From Saprospiraceae bacterium (GTDB taxonomy: Bacteria > Bacteroidota > Bacteroidia > Chitinophagales > Saprospiraceae), in assembly GCA_020630955.1 (NCBI GenBank), contig JAHDIE010000005.1, forward strand, positions 1-64,000: a DNA stretch of 64,000 nt, written 5' to 3'. Each line of letters opens with the position of its first letter. Positions within the stretch are counted from its first letter, which is position 1. Below are positions 1-9,160 of this stretch, piece after piece. A model generated the notes under the pieces. That model searched no databases and was not told the origin of the DNA. It was given only the letters and a program-made list of their open reading frames with translations. The translations under genes and the position numbers were made by a program.

Positions 1-725
1 GCTTTCTGAATCTTTTTCTTTTTCAATTTTTTCATATTCTTATCTAAAAGTTTTCTTGTAACTTTTATTTGAGCCTTAGTCATTTTATAAATCCTTTTAT
101 AATTGCTATCGGATTTTCTTTTGGACAACCTCTCTTTATTCTTTAATTCTATTTGATTGATGAAATCATGTAAGATCTTTAAACTTTCTTTTTTTCCAAA
201 CTCCCAAGCACTAATAAGAACATAGTTTCCATTGATTGTTTTCAAATCTTCAAAGACATCTTGAACATCATCATTTACTTCCGTGATCAAGTCAAAATAC
301 CTCCAATCTGATAAGGTGTAGCTTGATTCAAGATCATTAGCTTGATCATAAATAAGCTGCCTCATTAATCGAACATCGCAGGATTTATAATAATAATAGT
401 ATTCAATTGAACCAGCAGTTGGTAATTTGTTCTTTCGCAAATTCAGTTCGTGAGTTTGATATTTCAAAATATGTTTTGAATAGGCAATTAGATCAGTCTT
501 TGGAACGCCACAGGACCGCATTGCTGCATGAATTTCTTTCCAGTGGGCATTCAATATACTTTTGGAAATATTCCAATTGGATTCCAAATATTCGTCCAAA
601 TGATAAATGCTTACTTGAAGATCGTATAAATGCTCTAAAAATGCCTTTTTGCCTTTGAGCTTGCCATCTTTCATGAGCTTTGGAATGGACCTATATTCAA
701 ATAAAGTCTTGATTTTATTCCTCAT
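1..725 (-). CDS. Partial conserved helical protein, possibly class 1 isoprenoid-synthase-like
   Basis: A reading frame starts with ATG at 725 on the minus strand and stays open for 241 codons to the left edge, so the C-terminus is missing. The protein is helical and charged. The end of the visible part is very lysine-rich, with little predicted fold. Around residues 150-175 there is an acidic stretch (DLITEVNDDVQDVFEDL) that resembles the second aspartate-rich region of all-alpha prenyltransferases and terpene synthases. I see no convincing first DDxxD motif, so the enzyme assignment is only a guess. The gene is divergent from the FG-GAP lipoprotein at 792. The coding call is firm because of the long open frame; the function is not known. 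Confidence 0.85.
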   Translation of the reverse strand, partial: MRNKIKTLFEYRSIPKLMKDGKLKGKKAFLEHLYDLQVSIYHLDEYLESNWNISKSILNAHWKEIHAAMRSCGVPKTDLIAYSKHILKYQTHELNLRKNKLPTAGSIEYYYYYKSCDVRLMRQLIYDQANDLESSYTLSDWRYFDLITEVNDDVQDVFEDLKTINGNYVLISAWEFGKKESLKILHDFINQIELKNKERLSKRKSDSNYKRIYKMTKAQIKVTRKLLDKNMKKLKKKKIQK

Positions 726-791
726 TTTTGTACTTTGGTTGCTTAGATGTGTAAACATATAATAAAATTCCAATACACCTACTTTCAAACA

Positions 792-3700
792 ATGAAGACT
801 CAAAAATTCATATTCTTACTATTTTGTTTTGTACTTAGTGCCTGCAATCAGGACAATTCCAATGTATCCCCAAAATTCGATATTCAAGAAGCTAATATTA
901 ACAATGAAAATAAAAATAAAAAGGCATCTGTTAATGTTCCAGTCTTCCAGAAATTACCACCCGAAAGAACTGGAATTAATTTTATCAATAGGGCAAAAGA
1001 AACCAATGATTTAAACATATTTTCTTTCGAATATTTTTACAATGGTGCAGGAATTTCCGTTGGTGATATAAATAACGATGGTCTACCAGATCTGTATTTT
1101 TCTTGTAATCAATGTCCAAATAAATTGTACCTCAATCGTGGTAATCTTCAATTTGAAAATATTACAAAAACATCTGGTATAGAAGCTCGCGGTAAATTTA
1201 AAACTGGAACCGCGATGGTCGATATTAATAATGATGGCTACCTGGATATATTTGCATTAAGAACAGGAAAGGATGAATTGATGGACAGAAGAAATTATGT
1301 GTTTATTAATAACAAAAACCTCACTTTCTCAAATCAATCTTCTACACTTGGTCTCGACCCCCCTACCAATTCAATTCATGTAAATTTTCTTGATTTTGAT
1401 AAGGATGGCGATTTGGATGTTTTTTATGGTAATCACCCTTTGGATTTTCCTACCAATAATCAACTTCGTGTAATCAAAGAGAATGGAAAAACCATCATTA
1501 ACAACCTTCCTTCAACCCAAGAAGAGTCTTTCAAATTGTTTAGAAACGACAATGGTAAATTCGTAAATATTGCAGAAAAAGCTGGAGTTGCTAAACGAGG
1601 ATTTGCGCTAAGCTCGATTGTCTCTGATTTTAATGAGGATGGTTATCCTGATATCTTTGTAGGCAATGACTATATAGATCCAGATTATCTATTTATCAAT
1701 CAAAAGAATGGGACTTTCAAAGACGAACGAAAGGAATACTTCAGAGTCATGAGTCAAAATACAATGGGCACAGATTATGAGGATGTCAACAATGATGGAC
1801 GTTTTGACCTTTTTGCTGCTGATATGCTGGCAGATACTCGACAGCGTAGACATGAGTTAGGAAATAATATGTTTCGTGATTATTATGATCGTTCTGTTTC
1901 CCTTGGATATGGCGCTCAAATATTTAAAAACGCTTTGCAAATAAATTTGGGTAATGGAAAATATAGTGATCAATCTTATATGCGTGGTGTACATGCAAGC
2001 GATTGGACATGGGCCTCTCTCTTAGCAGATTTTAACAATGATGGATCCAAGGATTTATTTCTTTCCAATGGATTTAGAAGAGATATTTCGGATCTAGATT
2101 TTATGGACTTTAGAGATGCAAATCTCGGCAAAGCAATGGATGTAAATAACATTTCTGAATTAATGGATTTGATCCCTTCAAAAACAGTATCCAACAAATT
2201 TTTCATAAACAATGGAGAAGGATTTTTTGAAGATGCAACAAAAGAGGCAGCATTAGATCACAAAGGTTTTTCTCATGGCGCAGTATATGTTGATTTGGAC
2301 AATGACGGCGACTTAGAAATTATTGTCAGTAATCTTGATGAGCCGGCATCCATTTATAAGAATATGAGTCGTGAAAATGATCCAAATAATTCTAACTATT
2401 TAGCTGTTAGGTTAAAAGGACCCAATGGTAACTTATTTGGTATTAATGCAAAAGTTACATTAACTGTAGATGGGCAAAAAACGGTTCAGGAATACAGGCC
2501 GATGAAAGGGTATATGTCCTGTGTTGAAAATAAATTACATTTTGGACTTGGAGCTTTAAAGACTGTAACTCAATTGGAAATAGAATGGCCTGATGGTAAA
2601 GTTGAAATAATTAAAAACCCTCCTATAAATCAAGAACTTTCAGTTTATCACAACAACGCAAAGAAGTCTGCAAAAAAAGAGTCTCTACCCTCTTCTATGT
2701 ATAAAAAAACCTCGATCCCAGGTTTGGTTTTTAAGCATAAAGCTAAAAAGTACAATGACTTTCATAGAGAGCCTTTATTAATGCATAAGTATAGTAATTC
2801 CGGTCCTGCTTTCACTGTAGGTGATATTAATGGTGATGGATTGCCTGATTATTATATAGGAGGAGCGGCTGGTCAAAAAGGAATGCTTTCCTATCAAGTA
2901 AATCAAGGAGGTTTTGCAAAACAAAATATTGATGAAACACTTGATGCAAGAACAGAAGATTCTGATGCTTGTTTTTTTGATGCAGATGGGGATGGAGACC
3001 AAGATTTATATATCGTTGCCGGAGGCTCCGAATTTGATATTGGGAGTGATTTATACCTAGATCGACTTTTGCTGAATGACGGAACTGGAAAATTTAAACA
3101 AGATCCGAACCTGCCAAAGTTTAAGGATAACGGATCGTGCGTTACTGCTGGAGATTTTGATGGAGATGGTGACTTAGATTTATTCGTAGGTTCGAAAGTT
3201 GTTCCGGGAAGATTTCCTGAAATTCCAAATTCAAGATTATTAATTAACAACAAAGGAGTTTTTACAGAACTTAAAGATGATTTGGTTTCAAATCCTGGTT
3301 TGGTCTCAGATGCTGAATGGACAGACTTAGATAATGATGGAAAGGAAGAATTGATTGTTTTAGGAGAATGGATGCCAATCAAAATATTTGGTTTTGATGG
3401 ATCGAAATTTATTGACCTTACCGGTAAATATGGTTTGAATGATTATACTGGCCTTTGGCAAAAAATATTATTAAGGGATTTGAACGGAGATGGAAATAAG
3501 GATATTGTTGCAGGTAATTATGGATTAAATACCCGATACAAAGCCAGTATTGATAAACCATTGACATGTTATGGGGGTGATTTAGACAACAATGATTTTT
3601 TAGATCCTATCTTATGCATGTTTTCAGAAGGAAAAAATTATCCACTGCAAAGGAAAGCTACACTTAGTCAGACACTTCCAATGGTGAAGAAAAAATTTGT

Positions 3701-4139
3701 AAAAAATGTTGACTATGCAAAAGCTTCCGTCACCGAATTATTTGATCCAAAATTATTAAGTGAAGTTCCAAAGTATCAGGTAACCACCTTAGAATCTTGT
3801 GTATTTATTTTTAAAAATGGGAAGTTTGTCAAGCAGCAATTGCCATATGAGGCACAAGCGTTCCCAATTAGAGCAATTGAATTTGATTCCAAATCAAATC
3901 AACTGTTTTTAGCTGGTAGTATAGCTGGTATGGAAGTTATAAATGGTCCAAATAGTAATGGGTTTGGGCTTGTTTTACAAGCTGAAAGTGATTCATGGAA
4001 ACCACTGTCATTGTTAGAGTCTGGGTTCTTTCTCCCCTACTCTACCAATGAAATTAAACTCATCACTAATCTGAAAAATGAAAACCTGATTGTCTCAGCA
4101 AATCACAATGGCCCTTTAATTGGATTTATGGCAAATTAA
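792..4139 (+). CDS. FG-GAP/VCBS repeat lipoprotein with UnbV/ASPIC domain (CRTAC1 family)
   Basis: A surface or periplasmic lipoprotein of 1115 residues. I chose the ATG at 792 because it begins a lipoprotein signal ending in LSAC, with Cys18 as the lipidated residue; the in-frame ATG at 747 would add 15 residues ahead of it. Calcium-binding-type FG-GAP/VCBS repeats (D-x-N-x-D-G-x-x-D, for example DINNDGLPDLYFS) run through both halves and predict a beta-propeller. A UnbV/ASPIC-like domain lies at about residues 533-605 (NSNYLAVRLKGPNGN...VTQLEIEWPDG). The family is common in Bacteroidota, often near SusC/SusD, but none is adjacent here. The substrate is unknown; a role in binding or adhesion is inference. 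The 3' end overlaps the convergent aldo/keto reductase by 4 nt. Confidence 0.9.
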   Translation: MKTQKFIFLLFCFVLSACNQDNSNVSPKFDIQEANINNENKNKKASVNVPVFQKLPPERTGINFINRAKETNDLNIFSFEYFYNGAGISVGDINNDGLPDLYFSCNQCPNKLYLNRGNLQFENITKTSGIEARGKFKTGTAMVDINNDGYLDIFALRTGKDELMDRRNYVFINNKNLTFSNQSSTLGLDPPTNSIHVNFLDFDKDGDLDVFYGNHPLDFPTNNQLRVIKENGKTIINNLPSTQEESFKLFRNDNGKFVNIAEKAGVAKRGFALSSIVSDFNEDGYPDIFVGNDYIDPDYLFINQKNGTFKDERKEYFRVMSQNTMGTDYEDVNNDGRFDLFAADMLADTRQRRHELGNNMFRDYYDRSVSLGYGAQIFKNALQINLGNGKYSDQSYMRGVHASDWTWASLLADFNNDGSKDLFLSNGFRRDISDLDFMDFRDANLGKAMDVNNISELMDLIPSKTVSNKFFINNGEGFFEDATKEAALDHKGFSHGAVYVDLDNDGDLEIIVSNLDEPASIYKNMSRENDPNNSNYLAVRLKGPNGNLFGINAKVTLTVDGQKTVQEYRPMKGYMSCVENKLHFGLGALKTVTQLEIEWPDGKVEIIKNPPINQELSVYHNNAKKSAKKESLPSSMYKKTSIPGLVFKHKAKKYNDFHREPLLMHKYSNSGPAFTVGDINGDGLPDYYIGGAAGQKGMLSYQVNQGGFAKQNIDETLDARTEDSDACFFDADGDGDQDLYIVAGGSEFDIGSDLYLDRLLLNDGTGKFKQDPNLPKFKDNGSCVTAGDFDGDGDLDLFVGSKVVPGRFPEIPNSRLLINNKGVFTELKDDLVSNPGLVSDAEWTDLDNDGKEELIVLGEWMPIKIFGFDGSKFIDLTGKYGLNDYTGLWQKILLRDLNGDGNKDIVAGNYGLNTRYKASIDKPLTCYGGDLDNNDFLDPILCMFSEGKNYPLQRKATLSQTLPMVKKKFVKNVDYAKASVTELFDPKLLSEVPKYQVTTLESCVFIFKNGKFVKQQLPYEAQAFPIRAIEFDSKSNQLFLAGSIAGMEVINGPNSNGFGLVLQAESDSWKPLSLLESGFFLPYSTNEIKLITNLKNENLIVSANHNGPLIGFMAN

Positions 4140-5170
4140 GGGCAAGGATTTGGATACAATTGATGTATTTTATCAATTTCTAACATACATTCATCCGAGA
4201 TTTTAATATTGGCAGAATCAATGTTTTCTTTCAATTGAACGAGATCAGTTGCCCCTATGATATTGCTAGAAAGATAACTGCGTTCATTAACAAAGGAGAG
4301 AGCCATTTGTGTAGGTGTGTAATTGTACTTTAAAGCCAGGTCTACATACTTTCTAGCTATATTAAATCTGTGTTCACCAGTATAGCGTCCAACATACCAA
4401 TTGAATTGATTCATCCTATCAGAAGCTTTGTCTTTATTTAAGTGATACTTCCCAGTTAATAATCCCATAGCAAGAGGAGAATACGCAAGTAATTGAATAT
4501 TTTCTCTTAATGAAACTTCCGCCATTCCATATTCATAAACCCTATTCATTAAGGAATAAGCATTTTGTATTGAAACAGGCTTAATTAGATTATGTACTTC
4601 ACAAATTTGTAAAATTCTCATCGTTCCCCATGGCGTTTCATTTGATAATCCCCAGGTTCGAATTTTACCTGATTTAACCAGTGAATCCATTTTGGTGACT
4701 ATTTGTTTTAGGTTGTTTTCCCAATTACCTATGTCATTGATTCCTCTAATCCCAAAACGAGGAGTGTTTCTTTCTGGCCAATGAAGTTGATATAAATCTA
4801 GATAATCTGTTTTCAACCTTTTCAAACTTCCTTCAAGGGCTACATCAATTGATTCATTTGAGAAATTAAGAGGATTTCTAATCCAAGATATATTTGCTGA
4901 AGGTCCTGCAATTTTACTAGCAAGAATAACATTTTCACGCTTTTGATTTTTCAGCCAAGTACCAATATACTGCTCAGTGAGTGTATAGGTTTCCTTTTTA
5001 ATTGGTATCGCATAAAGTTCTGCTGTATCTATAAAATTCACCCCATTTGCGAAAGCATAATCAAGCTGATCATGTGCATCTTGTTCGGTGTTCTGTTCAC
5101 CAAAAGTCATTGTTCCTAGACATATTTTACTAACTTTTATATCACTATGACCTAGATTTCTTAATTCCAT
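4136..5170 (-). CDS. tas: Tas-like NADP(H)-dependent aldo/keto reductase
   Basis: A cytoplasmic TIM-barrel oxidoreductase expected to reduce aldehydes or ketones with NADPH. Its 344 residues are close to E. coli Tas (346). The N-terminal pattern LGTMTFGEQN followed by a DAHxQLDYA segment is typical of that subfamily. The catalytic tetrad is visible: Asp48, Tyr53, Lys86 (ASKIAGPS) and His130 (YQLHWPER). The cofactor-side segment IIGATDLVQLKENI is near the C-terminus. It starts 1 nt after the stop of the upstream coiled-coil gene, so the two are almost certainly co-transcribed. Its physiological substrate cannot be told from sequence. Confidence 0.9.
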   Translation of the reverse strand: MELRNLGHSDIKVSKICLGTMTFGEQNTEQDAHDQLDYAFANGVNFIDTAELYAIPIKKETYTLTEQYIGTWLKNQKRENVILASKIAGPSANISWIRNPLNFSNESIDVALEGSLKRLKTDYLDLYQLHWPERNTPRFGIRGINDIGNWENNLKQIVTKMDSLVKSGKIRTWGLSNETPWGTMRILQICEVHNLIKPVSIQNAYSLMNRVYEYGMAEVSLRENIQLLAYSPLAMGLLTGKYHLNKDKASDRMNQFNWYVGRYTGEHRFNIARKYVDLALKYNYTPTQMALSFVNERSYLSSNIIGATDLVQLKENIDSANIKISDECMLEIDKIHQLYPNPCP

Positions 5171-5171
5171 A

Positions 5172-6113
5172 TTACTCTTTTGTAAGGACCAGTTGATCCT
5201 TTCTACTTAACAATGATTTTTGTTCTTGATTATTATTTTCTATTTCTTTTGCTAGCGACTGGCCAATTCTACTAATCTTATCTTTTACGGAATGAACAGA
5301 ATTTAATGTATTCCGTATTTTTTGTTGTATGATCCAATCAGTAATAAGATTGTCAAGGAAGTAGTCAGTAAATTTGTTTATTTCGTTGAAGTTTAAAGTA
5401 AACCTCATATTATCCTCCCCTATATCTCTCATTTCTTTTGCAAAAACATCCAAACTTCTTTGGGTAATGGCCAAGGCTCTTGAAGCTTCAGCCATTTTAC
5501 TTCGTTTCATCATTTGCTTGTGCATGGAGTGTCCTTGTCCTCCCCATCTGCCCCAATCCATCGCTTGTGCTAATATATTGGACAAAACAGACAAGTTTTT
5601 ATGCGCCTTTTCACCTGCGTCAAATGCTTCCCCTAACTCTTTACCTAATAGTACACTATGATCAAATTTATTAAGTACTAATCTTAGTTCATCTCTTAAC
5701 TTTGGATTCTGAGAATTAAGAATTTCTTTTTCTCTCAAACTTTTTAGCGATTCAACCTCTTTTTGAACTTTGTCATAGCTAAGAGATTTTTTTAAGAGTA
5801 ATTCTTTCTCATATTCTAAGACCTCAATCTCCTCTTTTAGCGCATTATACTTTAATGAGATGGCTAAATATTCTTGCCTTTCTGTTTCCAATTGTTTCTC
5901 CTTGTCACCAAGAATTTTATAAAATAAGGGTTTGAATCCTTTCTTTTCTAAATCGGCAACATCTTTTTCTTCTTTGCGTAATTGATAAGAGATTAGATCT
6001 AAATCCTTGTATTTGAGCACAAGTTTTGTTTTGACATCTTCAAGATGAGCATTCACTCGATTCAAAGAATGAAATTCCTCAATTTTTGTCTTTAATTGAT
6101 CTAGGATCGACAT
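5172..6113 (-). CDS. Coiled-coil protein of unknown function
   Basis: A 313-residue protein with no signal peptide or membrane segment, so probably cytoplasmic. Residues 1-120 are nearly continuous charged heptad-like helix rich in K, E and L. The central part (about 185-205) holds an unusual WGRWGGQGHSMHKQMMKRSK segment with Trp, Gly, His and Met. A second helical region follows, and the end is again coiled coil. I do not recognise the family. It is first in a two-gene unit with the Tas-like reductase (1 nt gap) and divergent from the LEA-like gene at 6238 across a 124-nt gap. A structural or scaffold role is inference. Confidence 0.8.
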   Translation of the reverse strand: MSILDQLKTKIEEFHSLNRVNAHLEDVKTKLVLKYKDLDLISYQLRKEEKDVADLEKKGFKPLFYKILGDKEKQLETERQEYLAISLKYNALKEEIEVLEYEKELLLKKSLSYDKVQKEVESLKSLREKEILNSQNPKLRDELRLVLNKFDHSVLLGKELGEAFDAGEKAHKNLSVLSNILAQAMDWGRWGGQGHSMHKQMMKRSKMAEASRALAITQRSLDVFAKEMRDIGEDNMRFTLNFNEINKFTDYFLDNLITDWIIQQKIRNTLNSVHSVKDKISRIGQSLAKEIENNNQEQKSLLSRKDQLVLTKE

Positions 6114-6237
6114 TTCTGATGGTTATATTGAATAAAGTATTGAAAATCAGTCTTAAAACTATAAAATATTAACAGCAGAACTATTTTCTAATTACTATCT
6201 TTATAAACAATAAAAATACTAAACACAATAAATTCAC

Positions 6238-7119
6238 ATGGGTATTGTAAATGATTTAAAGAAAATATTTTTTGGAGCTTCTTCAGTTGCTAAATCTGCA
6301 GCAGAATCTACTTCTGAATTCATCAAAGAAGAAGGTGGCGAAATATTGGCAAAGGGAAAAGAAATGGCTACAGAAGCTGGGAAAACGGTGTTGGAAAAAA
6401 CTGGTGACCTAAAAGAAGCAGTTACGGAAGGGTCAGGGAGCATTTTGGATACGGCCAAAGAAAGAATGTCAGAGGTAGCAGATGGGTTTACAGATAACTC
6501 AGGTAGTATTTTGGAAACGGCTAAGGAAAAGCTTTCCGAAGTAGCAGAAGGAATATCAGAAAACCCAATTGTTAAATCAGCCACAGATAAAATTTCAGAA
6601 ATTTCTGATGGACTTGCGGAAAATCCTCTTGTCCAGTCCGCTCAGGAAAAAGCTGAGAATCTAGGAAGGAAAATACTTGACACCGGCGGAGATGCTGCCG
6701 AAAAAGGACTTGAAATGTCTGAATCAGTTGGAGAAAAGTTACTAGAAGCAAAAGATAGAGTTGCAGAAAATGCGTCTGAAATCAAAAAACAGATTTCAGA
6801 AAAGATGGATGAGACCATGCAAAAAGCTCAAGCATGGGAAGCTGAGCAAGCAAACAAACCACCAAAAGGAGAATTTGCTGATAAAGACTTAGATGCAGGT
6901 GGTTCATTATTGGATGGTACAGATGATTTCTTTGCAAAAGCCGATAAATTCGGTGATGGTGATTATGATGCAGTAAATGAAGGTAAAATAACCATAGAAG
7001 AAGCTCCAAAAGACACTTCTAAAAGCATTGCTGATTTGGCAGGATTCGAAGATGCAGACGGTGACGGAAATCCGTTGGTCGATGACGCAGATATAATAAA
7101 TGATGATACAGATGGTTGA
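6238..7119 (+). CDS. LEA-like amphipathic helical repeat protein with acidic tail
   Basis: A 293-residue hydrophilic protein. Residues 1-220 are Ala/Glu/Lys/Ser-rich amphipathic helix with near-repeats at 67-88, 89-110, 111-130 and 131 onward (unit like GSILDTAKERMSEVADG). This is the pattern of late-embryogenesis-abundant and apolipoprotein-like stress proteins. The last 80 residues are strongly acidic and include a DADGDG stretch that could bind calcium, although the EF-like loop is incomplete. There is no signal peptide. A TATCTTTA box at 6197-6204 is one mismatch from the Bacteroidota -7 consensus and sits 34 nt before the start. Protection or membrane-binding roles are inference from composition only. 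Confidence 0.75.
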   Translation: MGIVNDLKKIFFGASSVAKSAAESTSEFIKEEGGEILAKGKEMATEAGKTVLEKTGDLKEAVTEGSGSILDTAKERMSEVADGFTDNSGSILETAKEKLSEVAEGISENPIVKSATDKISEISDGLAENPLVQSAQEKAENLGRKILDTGGDAAEKGLEMSESVGEKLLEAKDRVAENASEIKKQISEKMDETMQKAQAWEAEQANKPPKGEFADKDLDAGGSLLDGTDDFFAKADKFGDGDYDAVNEGKITIEEAPKDTSKSIADLAGFEDADGDGNPLVDDADIINDDTDG

Positions 7120-7173
7120 TAGGCAGCGTTTTATCAAATATATGTATCTAATAAATAGGTAATTAAGATTAAT

Positions 7174-7725
7174 TTGAATTTAAAAACACGTCAAGAATAT
7201 GACCTCGTGAGGTCTTGCCTTTTAGGCGAAGAAAGCGCTTTCAAAGCGCTCTTTGACATGTTTGCCCCTAATATGATGACCGTCTGCAGTCGTTATGCTG
7301 TTGATAAGTTTGAAGCTGAGGATTGGATGCAGGAAGGATTTATCAAAGCTTTTAACAATTTAGGTTCATTCAAATTTGAAGGCTCCTTTGAAGGTTGGTT
7401 GAGAAAAATTATGGTTAACACTTCTCTAAAACACTTGAATAAGGCCTCCAGGAAAATGGAAAAAACAGAGTTAGACCAATTTTTGGATACCGGATACAAT
7501 GGTGAAATTCTTTCTACACTTGCAGTCGAAGAAATTATTAAAATTGTAAATGAACTTCCAGAAGGTTATAAAACAGTTTTTAATCTCAATGTAATTGAAG
7601 GATATTCACACAAAGAGATTGGAGAAAAATTAGGCATTACTGAATCTACTTCCAGATCACAACTAGTTAAAGCTAAAAAAGCTTTAAAAAATAAATTACA
7701 TAAAATTATGAAGTTAGCAGGGTGA
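7174..7725 (+). CDS. ECF-type RNA polymerase sigma factor
   Basis: A 183-residue sigma-70 family protein of the extracytoplasmic-function type. Region 2 is at about residues 22-90 (the -10 recognition helix around EDWMQEGFIKAFNNL and a following GWLRKIMVN). Region 4 is at about 125-175 (LPEGYKTVFNLNVIEGYSHKEIGEKLGITESTSRSQLVKAKKAL), split by a typical linker. The only reasonable start is TTG at 7174; no in-frame ATG lies before region 2. It overlaps the next gene by 4 nt (GTGA), so the two are translationally coupled. The partner is a membrane protein that could act as its anti-sigma factor. The regulon is unknown. Confidence 0.9.
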   Translation: MNLKTRQEYDLVRSCLLGEESAFKALFDMFAPNMMTVCSRYAVDKFEAEDWMQEGFIKAFNNLGSFKFEGSFEGWLRKIMVNTSLKHLNKASRKMEKTELDQFLDTGYNGEILSTLAVEEIIKIVNELPEGYKTVFNLNVIEGYSHKEIGEKLGITESTSRSQLVKAKKALKNKLHKIMKLAG

Positions 7726-9134
7726 GAAAGTTCGAAGATATCATGAAAGAAAAGCTCCACGGAGCAAAAACAGAATACTCAGATAAGATTTGGGAGAATG
7801 TTAGAAAGGAAATACCCATAATGCAACCCAATAATAGTCGTTTCTATTGGCTAGCAGCATTCCTTTTTGTATTTTCTACCATGATCTTCATGATCCATCA
7901 ATTTCCAAATTGGAAAATTGCAGAAGAGGAAAAGGCTGTAGCCAGTATAAAAGCTATGGATGTATCGCAATTTATCCTAAGCTATGAGGATATTGCTAAG
8001 AATCAAATTAGAACCAGTAAAAGTAGAAATCCTGTATTTGGTACCTTGGTTGGATCCCCTACGGTTCAAAGGAGCCAGGAAGTATTTACAACAAAGTCAA
8101 CTACTATCGCTGAAGATGTTCCAGTTCTTTCCAACCTTATGATTGCTCATTTGCCATTTAACGGAAGTGAAGAAATAATAAGTGATAAATTTATTATTGG
8201 TGATCCAAACTCAAATTTTGGTCAAATGGCAAAACTCGGAGCTAGCACTTTTGCTGATGACCAAGAAGCAAAATATCAATTTCATGCTCCTCTATATTCT
8301 TTAGCTAGAATTTCTAAGTACAATGTTGGTCTAAAAATTCCCTCATATCAAATTCCTGTACAGGTTAAAAATAAGAAGAAAGATGTTCACTGTGAAGTAC
8401 TACAAGGATCGCAAAGCAAATTTTATCTAGCTGCTAGACATGTAAATAGTTATGCCTTCAATAGTCTTGACGTCAAAAACCCTAGTGCCGATGATTATAT
8501 GACTAGTCGACACAGCACGGAGTCTAAGAAGTATTCATTTTCCGATGAGCTTGCTGTAGGTTTAGAATATAGAAGTGGCTTGTTCTTTGAACTTGGTGTG
8601 AGATATGATCAAATAAACGAAAAGTTTAACTACTTTGACCCAAATGCATTAAGTGAATCAACAGTTATTGTATCAGATACCATTGTCTCTGAAGGAATGA
8701 CCCAAGTAATAGTAGATACAGTTACAACAAAGTTGCCTGGTGTTCGTGAAATAGTTCACAATAATAGATTTAGAAAAATAAGTCTTCCTTTATCAGTGGG
8801 TTATCAATTCCCAATTAATAAAAAGGTCTCTGTAGCAGCTAGAACTGGAATTGTGATGAATGTTTGGTCGAAGTATATTGGTAAAATGTTTGACGAAAAT
8901 TTAGATGTTGTTTCAATTGTTGACAGACAAAATGGAAACAATCCGTTTTTCAATAAATTAGTACATAGTGTTTCAGCAAGCGCTTATTTGCAATATAAAA
9001 TGAATAAACGAATGGAAATCTTAGTTGGATTAGACGGCTATAAAAACATAGGGTCAACTTCCTACGACACCAATCCAATAGATCAAAAATATTCCTCTTT
9101 AGGAATATTTATTGGAACGAAATATAATCTATAA
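7722..9134 (+). CDS. Membrane-anchored barrel-like protein, possible anti-sigma partner
   Basis: A 470-residue protein starting with GTG at 7722, inside the stop of the sigma gene. Residues 1-40 are charged and would face the cytoplasm, followed by one membrane segment at about 41-59 (FYWLAAFLFVFSTMIFMIH). The rest would be periplasmic or outer membrane. The C-terminal half (from about residue 210) has alternating strands and ends like outer-membrane beta-barrels (SSLGIFIGTKYNL). This order is familiar in Bacteroidota operons next to ECF sigma factors; the N-terminal part would then hold the sigma factor. I see no zinc-binding HxxxCxxC anti-sigma motif, so the anti-sigma role is inference from context. 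Confidence 0.75.
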   Translation: MRKFEDIMKEKLHGAKTEYSDKIWENVRKEIPIMQPNNSRFYWLAAFLFVFSTMIFMIHQFPNWKIAEEEKAVASIKAMDVSQFILSYEDIAKNQIRTSKSRNPVFGTLVGSPTVQRSQEVFTTKSTTIAEDVPVLSNLMIAHLPFNGSEEIISDKFIIGDPNSNFGQMAKLGASTFADDQEAKYQFHAPLYSLARISKYNVGLKIPSYQIPVQVKNKKKDVHCEVLQGSQSKFYLAARHVNSYAFNSLDVKNPSADDYMTSRHSTESKKYSFSDELAVGLEYRSGLFFELGVRYDQINEKFNYFDPNALSESTVIVSDTIVSEGMTQVIVDTVTTKLPGVREIVHNNRFRKISLPLSVGYQFPINKKVSVAARTGIVMNVWSKYIGKMFDENLDVVSIVDRQNGNNPFFNKLVHSVSASAYLQYKMNKRMEILVGLDGYKNIGSTSYDTNPIDQKYSSLGIFIGTKYNL

Positions 9135-9160
9135 TTGAATATTGAGAAAACAAGAATACA

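Noticed and set aside
407-658. An 83-codon plus-strand frame at the left edge
   Set aside because: It is opposite to the longer minus-strand gene that runs off the edge and has better coding character.
747-791. Earlier ATG of the FG-GAP lipoprotein
   Set aside because: The extra 15 residues would precede and disrupt a good lipoprotein signal that starts at 792.
6436-6640. Near-repeats in the LEA-like gene as a DNA satellite
   Set aside because: The repetition follows the 20-22 residue protein period with many synonymous changes, so it is a protein repeat and not a DNA repeat array.
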